The translations under genes and the position numbers were made by a program. Below, piece after piece: positions 8,975-18,516 of a stretch of DNA of 64,000 nucleotides. The stretch's first letter is position 1; each line of letters starts with the position of its first letter. The notes under the pieces were generated by a model, which was not told the DNA's origin, did no database searches, and was given only the letters and a program-made list of their open reading frames with translations. The stretch spans positions 1-64,000 of the forward strand of contig JAABSC010000007.1 of NCBI GenBank assembly GCA_011390565.1, in the 5' to 3' direction. Origin of the DNA: Thioalkalivibrio paradoxus. GTDB lineage: Bacteria > Pseudomonadota > Gammaproteobacteria > Ectothiorhodospirales > Ectothiorhodospiraceae.

Positions 8975-9457
8975 TCAGCGTCTGCGGGCCTTGAAGAATG
9001 CCCTGAGCTGATCCGCGGCCTCTTCAGCCAATACCCCGCCCGTCACCGCCATTCGATGGTTGTGCGAAGGATGCGCGACGAGGTCGAGCGCACTGCCTGC
9101 CGCACCCGTACGCGGGTCGGGTGCCGCATAGACCAGGCGTGCGACCCGGGCGTGAATCATCGCCCCGACGCACATCGGACAGGGCTCCAGCGTGACGTAG
9201 AGCGTGGTTCCCGGCAGGCGGTAGTTGTCGGCCGCCCGTGCCGCCGCACGCAGGGCGCGGATTTCGGCGTGCGCCGTCGGATCGCGCTCGCCGATCGGGG
9301 CGTTGTGTGCCTGCGCAAGGCACTCGCCGTCACGTACGAGTACCGCTCCAACGGGAACCTCACCCGCCTGCTCCGCCGCGGCTGCCTGTGCCAGCGCAAG
9401 CGCCATCCAGCGGCGATCCGCGTCCGAATCGCGCTCAGGCTCTCGGCGCTCCGTCAC
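8975..9457 (-). CDS. tadA: tRNA-specific adenosine deaminase
   Basis: Deaminates A34 to inosine in tRNA-Arg(ACG). The 160-residue protein has the zinc/catalytic motif HAE at 63-65 and PCPMC with Cys93 and Cys96, and the family's typical spacing. It converges with the pilin-like gene with only 8 bases between stops, and follows the glutathione peroxidase gene in the same direction. Confidence 0.94.
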   Translation of the reverse strand: MTERREPERDSDADRRWMALALAQAAAAEQAGEVPVGAVLVRDGECLAQAHNAPIGERDPTAHAEIRALRAAARAADNYRLPGTTLYVTLEPCPMCVGAMIHARVARLVYAAPDPRTGAAGSALDLVAHPSHNHRMAVTGGVLAEEAADQLRAFFKARRR

Positions 9458-9478
9458 GGCTGAAACCGGCCCATCCCG

Positions 9479-9979
9479 CTACCCCGGGGGCGCTGCCGCA
9501 TCCAGCGCGGCCTCGATTGGACCCCGCAGCTGTTCCGGTGTGGAGGTCGGCGCGTAGCGCCCGATCACACGCCCGTCCCTGCCAACCAGAAACTTGGTGA
9601 AATTCCACTTGATCGCCTGCGTTCCCAACGCGCCGGGAGCCTCGGCCTTCAGATGCGCGTACAACGGATGCACCCCACTTCCGTTGACCTCGATCTTCGC
9701 GAACATCGGAAAACTCACCTGAAACCGGCTGCTGCAGAAAGCGGCAATATCGGCCGCGCTTCCGGGTTCCTGGTGTCCGAACTGGTTGCAGGGGAAGCCC
9801 AAAACCTGGAAGCCCCGATCGGCATACGCCTGTTGCAGGGCTTCCAGACCCGCATACTGCGGCGTGAAACCGCATTCACTCGCCACGTTGACGATCAGAA
9901 GAACCTGCCCGCGGAAATCAGCGAAGTGCTGCAAGGCGCCGTCGAGGCGCTCCGCGGTCAATTCATGAATCGCGGCCAT
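9479..9979 (-). CDS. Glutathione peroxidase family protein
   Basis: Thiol peroxidase that reduces peroxides with glutathione or thioredoxin. 166 residues; the peroxidatic Cys36 lies in NVASECGFTPQY, with FPCNQFGHQEPG and WNFTKFLV as further family motifs (Gln and Trp of the active site). A GGAGAGAGA ribosome site precedes the ATG. The start overlaps the lipoprotein gene end by 17 bases, so it is probably the last-but-one gene of the lipid-transport transcript. Confidence 0.92.
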   Translation of the reverse strand: MAAIHELTAERLDGALQHFADFRGQVLLIVNVASECGFTPQYAGLEALQQAYADRGFQVLGFPCNQFGHQEPGSAADIAAFCSSRFQVSFPMFAKIEVNGSGVHPLYAHLKAEAPGALGTQAIKWNFTKFLVGRDGRVIGRYAPTSTPEQLRGPIEAALDAAAPPG

Positions 9980-10583
9980 GTTCTCTCTCCTTCGCTTCTC
10001 GCAAATGGCGTTCAAGGTCTTCCAGCAACGCAGCCATGCTCACGGACAGGGCCGAGACCAGCGCTACCGGCGCACGGTTCGCCATCGGTTCCGACTGTTC
10101 GAGGTTCCAGAGTTGCGTCCCGCCAGAGTCCTGCACGAAGACGCGCAGCCCGGCACGGGCGACACCTGGACCTTCCATCTGCAGATCACCGTGCAATGCG
10201 GTCACCAATACATCCAGGCGCAGCGCCCCAGGCTCGACTGCGGCATCCGCAACGAGGTTGACCGGGGCAGAGGCTCGAGTCCAGCGCTCGCGCAGCACCT
10301 GCTCGACGTGTTCACGCGGGTTCAGAAACCACTCGTTGTAGAAATCGGATTCGTAGCGGTAGGCTGCCGGCCGGTAGACCAGCCCCTTGCCTGCCAGTTC
10401 CGGCGCGATCCGTACCGAGGCCAGTTCCACGCGGACCGGCTCGCCGTCGGAGACGCTTGCCTCCGGGACCTCGAGCAGAAACCAGGCTCGATCCAGGGCG
10501 GCCCGCTCCGGCACCAAGGTGCACCCGCCCGCGAGCAGAGACGAAAGCAGGATCCAGGGAAGGACGACTCGGGTGCGTTTCAT
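9963..10583 (-). CDS. ABC-type transport auxiliary lipoprotein (PqiC/DUF330-like)
   Basis: A 206-residue outer-membrane-type lipoprotein: signal peptide MKRTRVVLPWILLSSLLAGG followed by the lipobox Cys. The body (DRAWFLLEVPE ... VRIAPELAGKGLVYRPAAYRYESDFYNEWFLNPREHV) matches the ABC_trans_aux family found with MCE systems such as PqiABC. It follows the MCE gene with a one-base gap and probably forms the outer-membrane docking point of the lipid channel. Confidence 0.85.
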   Translation of the reverse strand: MKRTRVVLPWILLSSLLAGGCTLVPERAALDRAWFLLEVPEASVSDGEPVRVELASVRIAPELAGKGLVYRPAAYRYESDFYNEWFLNPREHVEQVLRERWTRASAPVNLVADAAVEPGALRLDVLVTALHGDLQMEGPGVARAGLRVFVQDSGGTQLWNLEQSEPMANRAPVALVSALSVSMAALLEDLERHLREAKEREHGRDS

Positions 10584-10584
10584 C

Positions 10585-11610
10585 TCAGGGGCTCCGTTCC
10601 AGTGTGCTCCGGGGCGGCGGTGCCCCGAATATCGCCCCGGCAGGATTCCGCCGGGCGTCTTCGGTGAGGGAGCGCAACGCGGCAGTTGCCGCCTGCAGAT
10701 CACCCAGGGTACCCGACAGCCTCTCTTCGTTTGCGCCCAGGCCGCGATCGAGACGGGTCACCACTTCCTCGATCTGCTGCACCAGACCGGCGATGTCCGC
10801 CTGTTCCAGCCCTGCCCGCAGGGCACGCAGCGTCGCGCGTGTCTCGGCCGGCAGGGACTGTGTCTCCGGCGACTCGAGCAGGGACTCCGCGGCGGCCATC
10901 AACTGCTGGCCCTGGACTACCGCCGTGTTGAGTTCGGCGGCGAGTTCTCCGGCCACCTGGTTGAAACCCTGGATGTCGAGATCCGACGCTTTTTGTTCGA
11001 GGGTGAACAGAAGCAGCGTCGCGCCATCGATGACCGCCTCGATGTCCAGCTGCGAGAACCTGCGCAAAGCCGCTTCCGCATTCTCCAGAAACTGGACCGC
11101 AATGCTCGGCGCGGAGGGAATGTGGATGGTTCGCGGCTCCCAGTCGATGGCCAGGGGAGGATGGGTGGCCGGATCCAGGAAATCGAGTTCCAGGTAGTTG
11201 ATGCCGGTAATGCCCTGAGCCGCCATGCGCACGCGCAGGCCGTTTTCGATCAACAATTGCATATGCGGCTCCGGATCCGGGCCGAACAGGCTGGCCCGAC
11301 CCCTGGGCGCAAACCGATCCATGCGCACCCGGCCCTCCACCATCACGTAGCGCCTGCGCTCCGTGGGCTCCACGTCAGGCTGGTATTCGGCCGCCGTGAA
11401 GCTGAGGCGCGTGACATCGCCGATGGTCACGCCCCGGAACTTGATCGGGGCGCCGACATCGAGACCCTGCACCGAACCGTCGATGTAGGTTTCAATGGCC
11501 GTGGTCGGACGCAGCAGGTTGCCCGTGCCCATCACGATCAGAACGATGATCAGCGCGGCGATCGCGCCGAGTATGAATAGCCCCAAGCGGAAATTGTTCG
11601 CGGCACTCAT
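10585..11610 (-). CDS. MCE/MlaD family substrate-binding protein
   Basis: 341 residues. One N-terminal membrane helix (residues about 8-30), then an MCE domain (about 38-125; GSVQGLDVGAPIKFRGVTIGDV is typical), then a long helical part that in this family forms a periplasmic tube (about 150-320). Binds lipids or other hydrophobic molecules between inner membrane and outer membrane. The ATG overlaps the ATPase stop (ATGA). Not the short MlaD of the classical Mla operon; closer to PqiB/YebT-like long forms with one MCE domain. Confidence 0.88.
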   Translation of the reverse strand: MSAANNFRLGLFILGAIAALIIVLIVMGTGNLLRPTTAIETYIDGSVQGLDVGAPIKFRGVTIGDVTRLSFTAAEYQPDVEPTERRRYVMVEGRVRMDRFAPRGRASLFGPDPEPHMQLLIENGLRVRMAAQGITGINYLELDFLDPATHPPLAIDWEPRTIHIPSAPSIAVQFLENAEAALRRFSQLDIEAVIDGATLLLFTLEQKASDLDIQGFNQVAGELAAELNTAVVQGQQLMAAAESLLESPETQSLPAETRATLRALRAGLEQADIAGLVQQIEEVVTRLDRGLGANEERLSGTLGDLQAATAALRSLTEDARRNPAGAIFGAPPPRSTLERSP

Positions 11611-12377
11611 GCCGTCACGTCCTCTGTTTCGGCGCGATTGAGAAAGCGCCGTACCCAGGGATGCCGGCTGGTGTCGCGCAACACCCGCGGATCCCCTTCG
11701 GCCGCAATCGACCGGGTTTCCTTATCCAGCATAATGACCCGGTCGGCAATGGCAAAGATACTCGGCAGCTCGTGCGTGACCACGACCATGGTCATACCGA
11801 GCGTATGGGTAAGACGGCGGATCAACTGATCCAGTTCGGCTGAGGTGATCGGATCCAGGCCGGCGGAGGGCTCGTCGAGAAACAGCACCTCGGGGTCCAG
11901 AGCCATGGCGCGGGCAATCGCGGCACGTTTCTGCATGCCACCGCTGATCGCGGCTGGCAGATAGGCGGCAAACTCCGCCAGCCCGACCAGCTGCAGCTTC
12001 GCCAGCGCGATCTCGTTCATCGCCTGACGCGGCAGGCGGGTGTGCACCTCGAGCGGCAGACGCACGTTTTCCAGCAGCGTCATCGAACCGAACAGCGCAC
12101 CCATCTGGTAGGAAACACCGATACGGCGCAGCACTGCTTCCCGTTCCTCTCCCTGGGCCTGTGTGATATCGCGGCCGGCAATGAGGATGCGGCCGGCCCT
12201 CGGCTCATACAGCCCGATCATGTGCTTCAGCAACGTGCTCTTGCCGCTGCCGGAACCGCCGAGGATCACGAACACCTCGCCGGAGTTCACGGCGAAGTCC
12301 AGATTTTCCATGATCACCGTGGAACCGAACCCCATGGTCAGTCCCTCGACGCGGATGAGGATGTTTTCCGATGCCAT
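11607..12377 (-). CDS. MCE-system ABC transporter ATPase (MlaF-like)
   Basis: 256-residue nucleotide-binding subunit. Walker A GGSGSGKST (about residues 40-48), signature ISGGMQKRAAIARA, Walker B VLFLDEPSAGLD and a switch His in VVTHEL are all present. The signature with MQKR is that of the MlaF group. Overlaps the MCE gene by four bases and follows the permease by five, so it is translationally coupled in the operon. Confidence 0.92.
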   Translation of the reverse strand: MASENILIRVEGLTMGFGSTVIMENLDFAVNSGEVFVILGGSGSGKSTLLKHMIGLYEPRAGRILIAGRDITQAQGEEREAVLRRIGVSYQMGALFGSMTLLENVRLPLEVHTRLPRQAMNEIALAKLQLVGLAEFAAYLPAAISGGMQKRAAIARAMALDPEVLFLDEPSAGLDPITSAELDQLIRRLTHTLGMTMVVVTHELPSIFAIADRVIMLDKETRSIAAEGDPRVLRDTSRHPWVRRFLNRAETEDVTA

Positions 12378-12382
12378 GGCGG

Positions 12383-13525
12383 TCAGATACCGAGCTGGTA
12401 GAAGAGCACGGCAAAAAGCCCGTCGGCCACGACGATCAGAATGATCGCGGTCACCACGGCACTGGTCGTGGACTGTCCGACGGCCGCCGCACCGTTGCCG
12501 GTCTGCAATCCGCGCAGGCATCCCACGGTCGCGACCAGCAGACCGAAGATGACCGCCTTGAACAGCCCTGAACCCAGGTCGGCCAGGGTGACCGCACCGC
12601 TGACCTGCTGGAAGAACGCGACCCAGGGAATGCCGAATCCCCGCATGATCATTGCCGCGCCCACCAAACCGATCAGATTCGCGTACAGCGCCAGTAGCGG
12701 GGCGACCAATAACGCCGCCAGGACTTTCGGGACCACCAGGAAGCGAACCGGGTCCAGCCCCATGGTGGTGAGCGCGCTGACTTCCTCGTTGACCTTCATG
12801 GTGCCGATCTCGGCGGCGAAGGCGGCGCCGGAACGGCCGGCCAGCAGAATGGCCATCATCAGCGGGCCCAGCTCCCTGAACAGCGAGATCGACACGAGAT
12901 CGGCCACGAAGATTTCAGCACCGAACTGGCGCATCGCGATGGCGGACTGGAATGCCAGGATGACCCCCAGCAGAAAAGCGATCAGCGAGACGATCGGGAG
13001 GGCCTGGAATCCGGCGACTTCGGCCACCTTCAGCGCATCACCCCAACGCACGCGGCGCGGCTGCACCAGCGATTCCGTCAGGGCCCGGCTCACCTCGCCG
13101 ATGAAGGAAATCTGCGTTCGGATCTCGTTCCCGACCGCGATCACGCCCTCACGGAACAGCTCGCGGGACGACCGGCGGGCCGGCTGCTGGACATCGATGG
13201 CATCGGCGTCACGATACGGTTTGAGGTGCCCTTCGACGGCAGCGCTCAAGCCAACCAATTCGACCCTGGACCCCAGCTCCGCGACCGTGCGTTCGATGCC
13301 GTGCAGGAGCCCGGCCCCGGCCCCATCACAGTAGGACACACCCGAAACGTCGACCGCGAGGAGCGCCGAGCCCGAGGCCAGCTCCCGGGCATCGTCCAGG
13401 ACCCGATCCCACACGCGGCCCAGGGTAAACGCGTCCATGCGGCCCGCCAGCGTCATGCAGGGTCGCGGCTCTCGGGCCGAGACATGGGTGAACGGGGGAT
13501 CCGACGCAGGTTCGGACGGTTTCAT
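12383..13525 (-). CDS. STAS-MlaE family ABC permease
   Basis: 380 residues: an N-terminal STAS-like domain (about 15-100; ALLAVDVSGVSYCDGAGAGLL) fused to a MlaE permease domain (about 150-380) with five or six membrane helices and the family's GTMKVNEEVSALTTMG coupling segment. In classical Mla the STAS protein is a separate subunit (MlaB); here it is fused, as in many MCE systems outside Mla. The ATG at 13525 is preferred; a GTG nine bases upstream also fits. First gene of a leftward set with ATPase, MCE protein and lipoprotein. Confidence 0.9.
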   Translation of the reverse strand: MKPSEPASDPPFTHVSAREPRPCMTLAGRMDAFTLGRVWDRVLDDARELASGSALLAVDVSGVSYCDGAGAGLLHGIERTVAELGSRVELVGLSAAVEGHLKPYRDADAIDVQQPARRSSRELFREGVIAVGNEIRTQISFIGEVSRALTESLVQPRRVRWGDALKVAEVAGFQALPIVSLIAFLLGVILAFQSAIAMRQFGAEIFVADLVSISLFRELGPLMMAILLAGRSGAAFAAEIGTMKVNEEVSALTTMGLDPVRFLVVPKVLAALLVAPLLALYANLIGLVGAAMIMRGFGIPWVAFFQQVSGAVTLADLGSGLFKAVIFGLLVATVGCLRGLQTGNGAAAVGQSTTSAVVTAIILIVVADGLFAVLFYQLGI

Positions 13526-13620
13526 CACTGCCACTCGCGATTCATCCGTTCATAATAGCAACGAGCAGGAACCATGCGCCCACGACGGGACTCCATTGGC
13601 TGGACGTCCGAGGATATCGA

Positions 13621-14553
13621 ATGCAGAACGTCTCCCGTGAAATGGACCGCGATGCCTTGAACCGTGTCGAGGCATCCCTGAACCGCGTGCTGCTCGGCAA
13701 GCCCGAGGCCGTGCGTCTCTCGCTGATCTGCCTGCTGGCGAATGGACACCTGCTGATCCAGGACCAGCCGGGTGTCGGGAAGACCACGCTCGCGCATGCC
13801 CTGGCTCAGGTTCTGGGCCTGGATTACCGGCGTATTCAGTTCACCAGCGACCTTCTACCCGGAGACGTCCTCGGCGTATCGGTGTTCGAGCAGGCCCGCT
13901 CGCGTTTCGAGTTTCACCCTGGCCCGATCTTCACCCAGGTGCTGCTGGCGGACGAGGTCAACCGGGCGCCGCCGAAAACCCAGAGCGCCCTGCTGGAGGC
14001 CATGCAGGAGCGGCAGGTCAGCGTGGACGGGAACACCTACCCGTTGCCCGAACCGTTCTTCGTGATCGCGACCCAGAACCCACTGGAACAGATCGGCACC
14101 CACCCCCTGCCGGAGTCGCAGCTGGATCGTTTCCTGATGTGCATCGAACTGGGCTATCCGGATACGAAATCCGAACGTGCCCTCCTCGAGGGCCTCGGTC
14201 ATCGAGACGATTCCGAGCCCGTCCCCGCAGAGGCCAGCCCCGAGGCTCTGCAGACCTGGCAGGCCATGGTCACGTCCGTCACCACGACGCCTCCACTGCT
14301 GGACTATCTGCAGGCGCTGCTCCACGCCAGCCGCGATCCGGCCCTGTTCCAGTCCGGCCTGTCCCCACGCGCCGGTCTCGGGCTATTGCGTGCCGCCCGA
14401 GCCTCCGCGCTTCTCGACGGACGCACGTTCGCGACACCTGACGACGTGCGCCGGGTGCTTCCCGCACTTGCGGTCCACCGCATCACCTCGCGCGACCCCG
14501 GATCCCGGGAAGCCGCCGTGAACCGGCTGCTGGAACGCGTGCCGGTCGAGTGA
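13621..14553 (+). CDS. MoxR family AAA+ ATPase
   Basis: 310-residue AAA+ protein: Walker A QPGVGKTT at 49-56, Walker B LLADEVNRA (Asp111, Glu112), sensor-like IATQNPLEQIGTHPLPESQLDRF. MoxR ATPases act as chaperones on partner proteins, often those with VWA or DUF58 domains. The next gene is a DUF58 protein that overlaps it by four bases (GTGA), followed by a transglutaminase; the trio is a well-known conserved cluster of unclear function. Confidence 0.93.
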   Translation: MQNVSREMDRDALNRVEASLNRVLLGKPEAVRLSLICLLANGHLLIQDQPGVGKTTLAHALAQVLGLDYRRIQFTSDLLPGDVLGVSVFEQARSRFEFHPGPIFTQVLLADEVNRAPPKTQSALLEAMQERQVSVDGNTYPLPEPFFVIATQNPLEQIGTHPLPESQLDRFLMCIELGYPDTKSERALLEGLGHRDDSEPVPAEASPEALQTWQAMVTSVTTTPPLLDYLQALLHASRDPALFQSGLSPRAGLGLLRAARASALLDGRTFATPDDVRRVLPALAVHRITSRDPGSREAAVNRLLERVPVE

Positions 14554-15551
14554 ACCCGCGCGTACGCACCCTCGCGGTCTCACGCTGGCAGGCCCTGCGC
14601 GAGGATCTGATCCGCTGGGTCACGCGCCGGCACCGTGCCGACGGGGTCCAGGCGGCGATCACCCGTGATCGCGTGTACATCCTGCCCACGCGTCAGGGGT
14701 ATCTCCTCCTGCTGATCCTGCTGGCCATGCTCCTGGGATCGATCAACTACTCCAACAACATGGCGTTCCTGCTGACGTTCCTGATCGCCGGTATCGGCCA
14801 CAACGCGATGTGGTACACACACCGCAACCTGCTCGGGTTGCGCCTGAAGGTACTGCCCATCGCACCCGTGTTTGCCGGAGAATCCGCCACCGTGCGGGTT
14901 CGGGCCGAGGATGACTCGGGCCGTGATCGCGAAGCCCTGCACATGACGATCGGCGCATACCAGAGCGGCTCCGCGCACCTCGAGGCCCACGGCGCGAGCG
15001 AACTCGAGATCCCGCTTGCTCCCCTGCCCCGGGGATCGCACGGATTGCCGAGACAACGCATCGCGACCCGATATCCCCTGGGCCTGCTGGAGGCCTGGAC
15101 CTGGCTTACGCTGGATAGCGAGGTTCTGGTATATCCGCGGCCGGTCGCCGGAACCCCGGTCGCGCTCGCGCCCGATGCAAGCCACGGGGAACAGGCCGAG
15201 GTCCGTGCCACGCTCGAAGGTGCACCAGACGAAATCCGGGAGTACCAGCCGGGTGACCCGCCCGCCAGAATGGCCTGGAAGGCCGTGGCACGCACCGGCC
15301 GGCTGATGGTGCGTGACGCCTCGATCGGCGCAGGCAGGCCGATCTGGCTGGATTGGGAGCAACTGCCGGGAACGGATATCGAGTTACGCCTCTCGGTCCT
15401 GTGTCACGAAGTACTCGAGGCGAACGCCGCGGGCCATTCCTACGGGCTGCGCATACCCGGGAAGAGCCTCGGCCCTGGTGTCGGCCCGGAACATCTCGCC
15501 AACTGCCTGCGCGCGCTCGCCGTGTTCGGGCAGCGTCCACCCGTCGGATGA
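14550..15551 (+). CDS. DUF58 domain-containing membrane protein
   Basis: 333 residues. Two membrane helices near the N terminus (about residues 50-100, YLLLLILLAMLLGSINYSNNMAFLLTF), then a cytosolic or periplasmic domain with the DUF58 hallmark EIREYQPGDPPARMAWKAVARTGRLMVR (seen as pieces around residues 230-260). GTG start overlaps the MoxR stop, and its own stop overlaps the transglutaminase start. No VWA domain follows, so it is a short form. Function unknown beyond its partnership with MoxR. Confidence 0.88.
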   Translation: MNPRVRTLAVSRWQALREDLIRWVTRRHRADGVQAAITRDRVYILPTRQGYLLLLILLAMLLGSINYSNNMAFLLTFLIAGIGHNAMWYTHRNLLGLRLKVLPIAPVFAGESATVRVRAEDDSGRDREALHMTIGAYQSGSAHLEAHGASELEIPLAPLPRGSHGLPRQRIATRYPLGLLEAWTWLTLDSEVLVYPRPVAGTPVALAPDASHGEQAEVRATLEGAPDEIREYQPGDPPARMAWKAVARTGRLMVRDASIGAGRPIWLDWEQLPGTDIELRLSVLCHEVLEANAAGHSYGLRIPGKSLGPGVGPEHLANCLRALAVFGQRPPVG

Positions 15552-17551
15552 TCGCGACACTGTTCACACGGCCGGGCGCCTCCCGGTCACAGCTCTTCGG
15601 CCTGTGGCCATTGCTGGCCGTGGTGCCCATCGCGGCCCTTCCGCATGCCTGGGAGCAGCCCCTCTGGGTTACGGGCGTGGTGGCGGCGGGCTGGCTCTGG
15701 CGCAGCTTCATTCATGCGACCCACGCCAGGATGCCCGCGCTCTGGCTTCTGGTCGCGCTGGTACTGGCCGGTGGCACCGCGACGATGAGCCAGTTCGGAA
15801 CCGTGACCGGGCAACAGGCGGGTACCGCCCTGCTCCTGGTGATGATCGCGTTGAAACTGCTGGAAATACGCTCCCAGCGCGATATCGTGGTCACGCTTTT
15901 CCTTTGCTACTTTCTGGTCGCGACCACCTATTTCTTCAATCAGTCATTGCTGATTGCCGGCTACTCGCTGATTTCCGCCTGGCTGATCACGGCCGCGCTG
16001 ATCCAGGTACACGCCGGCCGTCCCTTCCCCATCACCCGGCTGGCGCGTTCCGCGGCGCTGATGATCGCCCACGCGCTGCCGATCATGCTGATCCTGTTCC
16101 TGGTGTTCCCGCGTATTCCAGGACCGATCTGGGGGACTCCGCAACCGGACACGGTCGGCCAGACCGGGCTCTCCGAGCGGCTGGAACCCGGGGATATCGC
16201 CCAATTGCTGGAAAACGAGAACACGGCGATGCGGGTGCGTTTCGACGGACCCCCACCGCCACCCCGGCAGCAGTACTGGCGGGCACTGGTGCTGAGCGAC
16301 TTCGACGGGCGTGGGTGGCGCGTGGACTGGGATCGTCCGGAGCATGCGCCACTCCCGGGCGGAGACGGTTCCCTGTCCTATGAGGTCATGCTGGAGCCCA
16401 CCCGCTCCCGGTATCTGCCGCTACTGGATTACCCGGATCAGGTTCCGGACCAGGCGCGCCTTCTGGACAACCTGCAGGCGGTTGCAAAACAGCGCCTGGA
16501 TGGCCGCGTACAGTACGCGGGGGCGGCCCGCAGCGAACCGCCCCCGGCAGCGCCGATCACGGCCTGGGAGCGCGACCGCTACCTTCGGCTTCCGTCCCGC
16601 GCAGCGCCACGGACACGGGAACTGGTGGCCCAGTGGCAGATGGATCACGGCGATGACGAATCGGCGATCGTGAACGCGGCCCTGTCCCTGTTCGCAGCGG
16701 ATCCGTTCAGCTACACCCTGCGTCCACCGCCGTTGTCGGGCGACCGCACGGACGCGTTCCTGTTCGACACGCGTGCCGGATACTGCGAGCACTATGCCTC
16801 CAGCTTCGCGGTGCTGATGCGCGCGGCCGGCATTCCCACGCGGGTGGTCACCGGATATCAGGGCGGCCAGTGGATGGAAACCGGAAACTACCTGCGGCTG
16901 CGCCATGCGGACGCCCACGCCTGGAACGAGATCTGGCTGGAAGGGCGAGGCTGGGTGCGCGTAGACCCCACGGCCGCGATCGCGCCGGAGCGGATCGAGA
17001 CCGGGCTCAGCGGACTGTTTGCGGACGATGCCGATGCGCCGGCATTCCTGCGCCGATCCGGATTGAGCTGGACGGTGCATTGGCGACTGCAGCTGACCGA
17101 CTGGCACGACCTGCTGACCTATCGCTGGGAATATCTGGTCCTGGCGTTCGACCCGGAACGGCAGCGCGAACTCTTCGCCCGATTCGGGCTGGACCCCACC
17201 GACTGGCGCAGCATTCTGATCGCCCTCGTCGTTTCCATGGGCGCCATCGGTGCCACGGCAGGCCTGCTGGCCTGGCTGAGCAGACCGCGATCCGGACGAG
17301 ACGCCGCTCAACGCGCGCTGGATCGGCTGTCACGCCGCCTTGCACGAATCGGTCTCGCTCGCCGACCCGATGAAACAGCCGCAGGCTATGCGGCCCGTAT
17401 CCGCGCGCAGCGCCCGGACCTCGACCCGATGCTCCAGGACTTCACCAACGCCTACGTGCATCTGCGCTACGCGGCACTCGGACCTTCGGACGCAACGCGC
17501 TTCCAGAAACAACTGAACCACTCCCTCCGCACAGCCCGAACCCGAATCTGA
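15548..17551 (+). CDS. TgpA-like membrane transglutaminase
   Basis: 667 residues. Five or six N-terminal membrane helices (within about residues 10-190), a periplasmic DUF3488-type part, a transglutaminase core (about 370-480) with Cys413 (GYCEHYASSF), His457 (ADAHAWNEIW) and Asp473 (VDPTAA) as catalytic triad, another helix around 560-580 and a C-terminal DUF4129-like tail. TgpA of Pseudomonas is needed for viability and has a similar layout. Start overlaps the DUF58 stop (ATGA). Confidence 0.9.
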   Translation: MIATLFTRPGASRSQLFGLWPLLAVVPIAALPHAWEQPLWVTGVVAAGWLWRSFIHATHARMPALWLLVALVLAGGTATMSQFGTVTGQQAGTALLLVMIALKLLEIRSQRDIVVTLFLCYFLVATTYFFNQSLLIAGYSLISAWLITAALIQVHAGRPFPITRLARSAALMIAHALPIMLILFLVFPRIPGPIWGTPQPDTVGQTGLSERLEPGDIAQLLENENTAMRVRFDGPPPPPRQQYWRALVLSDFDGRGWRVDWDRPEHAPLPGGDGSLSYEVMLEPTRSRYLPLLDYPDQVPDQARLLDNLQAVAKQRLDGRVQYAGAARSEPPPAAPITAWERDRYLRLPSRAAPRTRELVAQWQMDHGDDESAIVNAALSLFAADPFSYTLRPPPLSGDRTDAFLFDTRAGYCEHYASSFAVLMRAAGIPTRVVTGYQGGQWMETGNYLRLRHADAHAWNEIWLEGRGWVRVDPTAAIAPERIETGLSGLFADDADAPAFLRRSGLSWTVHWRLQLTDWHDLLTYRWEYLVLAFDPERQRELFARFGLDPTDWRSILIALVVSMGAIGATAGLLAWLSRPRSGRDAAQRALDRLSRRLARIGLARRPDETAAGYAARIRAQRPDLDPMLQDFTNAYVHLRYAALGPSDATRFQKQLNHSLRTARTRI

Positions 17552-17597
17552 CCCCCCGAACCCCGACCTCAGCCCCCGACCAACCACCCCCGGAACC

Positions 17598-17734
17598 GGG
17601 GTCAGACCCCACGCGCGAATGGGGTCAGACCCCACTGGTGCGAACGGCGCAAATTCGACAAGAAGCCAGTAGTTTTGCGGGTTTCCGGGGAATCGATTGG
17701 GGTCTGACCCCGGTTTTTATTGGGGTCTGACCCC
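17598..17734. repeat. Four copies of a GGGGTCAGACCCC palindrome
   Basis: GGGGTCAGACCCC occurs at 17598-17610 and 17621-17633, and its reverse complement GGGGTCTGACCCC at 17699-17711 and 17722-17734. The two pairs face each other around a 65-base centre. The whole 268-base gap from tgpA to iscR holds only these repeats and a terminator. Similar GGGGTC/GACCCC runs are scattered between genes in some proteobacteria, at times near REP-associated tyrosine transposases, but none is here. Confidence 0.8.
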
Positions 17735-17759
17735 GGTTTTGGGATCTGGGTTGGGGCAC

Positions 17760-17784
17760 AAAAAAACCGGGGCCAAGCCCCGGT
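17760..17784 (-). terminator. Rho-independent terminator of iscR
   Basis: Read leftward, ACCGGGGC-TTG-GCCCCGGT is followed by seven T. It lies 36 bases past the iscR stop. Confidence 0.85.
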
Positions 17785-17819
17785 GTCGCGTTCCTCGCTT
17801 GTTCCGCGCCGACGGTTCC

Positions 17820-18296
17820 TCAGGCGGCGTCGTGCCCGAAGATGAAGTGATGCCGGGCACGGCGCTCATCCTGCCGCCGCGCCACCTTCTGGACTTCCGG
17901 CCGGTTGGCGAATTGGGCCAGCGTGATCCCATCGAGAAATTCATGCAGTTGCTGGCTGAGATCATCCCAGAGCTCGTGCGTGAGGCAGCGCTCGCCCTGC
18001 TGGCAATCCTTGTGACCCTTGCAGCGGGTGACATCGACCGACTCGTCTACCGCCATGATGATGTTGGCGATGCTGATCTGGTCGGCCCTCTTGGCCAGGC
18101 GATAGCCGCCACCCGGGCCTCGCACGCCTTCGACGAGATTGGCCTTGCGCAGCTTTGCGAACAATTGCTCCAGGTACGAAAGTGAAATCCCCTGGCAGTT
18201 GGAGATATCGGCCAGGGTTACCGGTCCGATGCGATCGTGGATGGCCAGATCCATCATCGCGGTGACCGCGTAGCGGCCCTTGGTTGAGAGCTTCAT
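17820..18296 (-). CDS. iscR: Rrf2 family Fe-S cluster regulator IscR
   Basis: 158-residue winged-helix regulator starting [20 protein letters not shown]. The recognition helix region [18 protein letters not shown] fits, and the [2Fe-2S] ligands Cys92, Cys98, Cys104 and His107 fall at the same numbers as in E. coli IscR. It senses cluster status and controls Fe-S assembly genes. The next gene downstream is not iscS: a terminator and repeats follow, so this iscR stands alone, unlike the usual iscRSUA operon. Start chosen by homology at the family N terminus. Confidence 0.92.
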   Translation of the reverse strand: MKLSTKGRYAVTAMMDLAIHDRIGPVTLADISNCQGISLSYLEQLFAKLRKANLVEGVRGPGGGYRLAKRADQISIANIIMAVDESVDVTRCKGHKDCQQGERCLTHELWDDLSQQLHEFLDGITLAQFANRPEVQKVARRQDERRARHHFIFGHDAA

Positions 18297-18516
18297 ATAC
18301 GGCGCCTCCGAGGATTGCTGCGCATAGTGGTGGACCATCTTCCCTTGGGATCGGCGAGTCCCTTCCGCTTTTCTTGACCAGCGGAGTCGGGAATGATTCC
18401 ATCATTCGCACCGATTTCTGACGAAAAGCCATGATAACACCATGGGATTCAGGTCCGTGGAACCGTGTCTGGAAAGCCCCGTGAGGTCGTTCCCAACCGG
18501 CCCCAACCGGTAAGGT

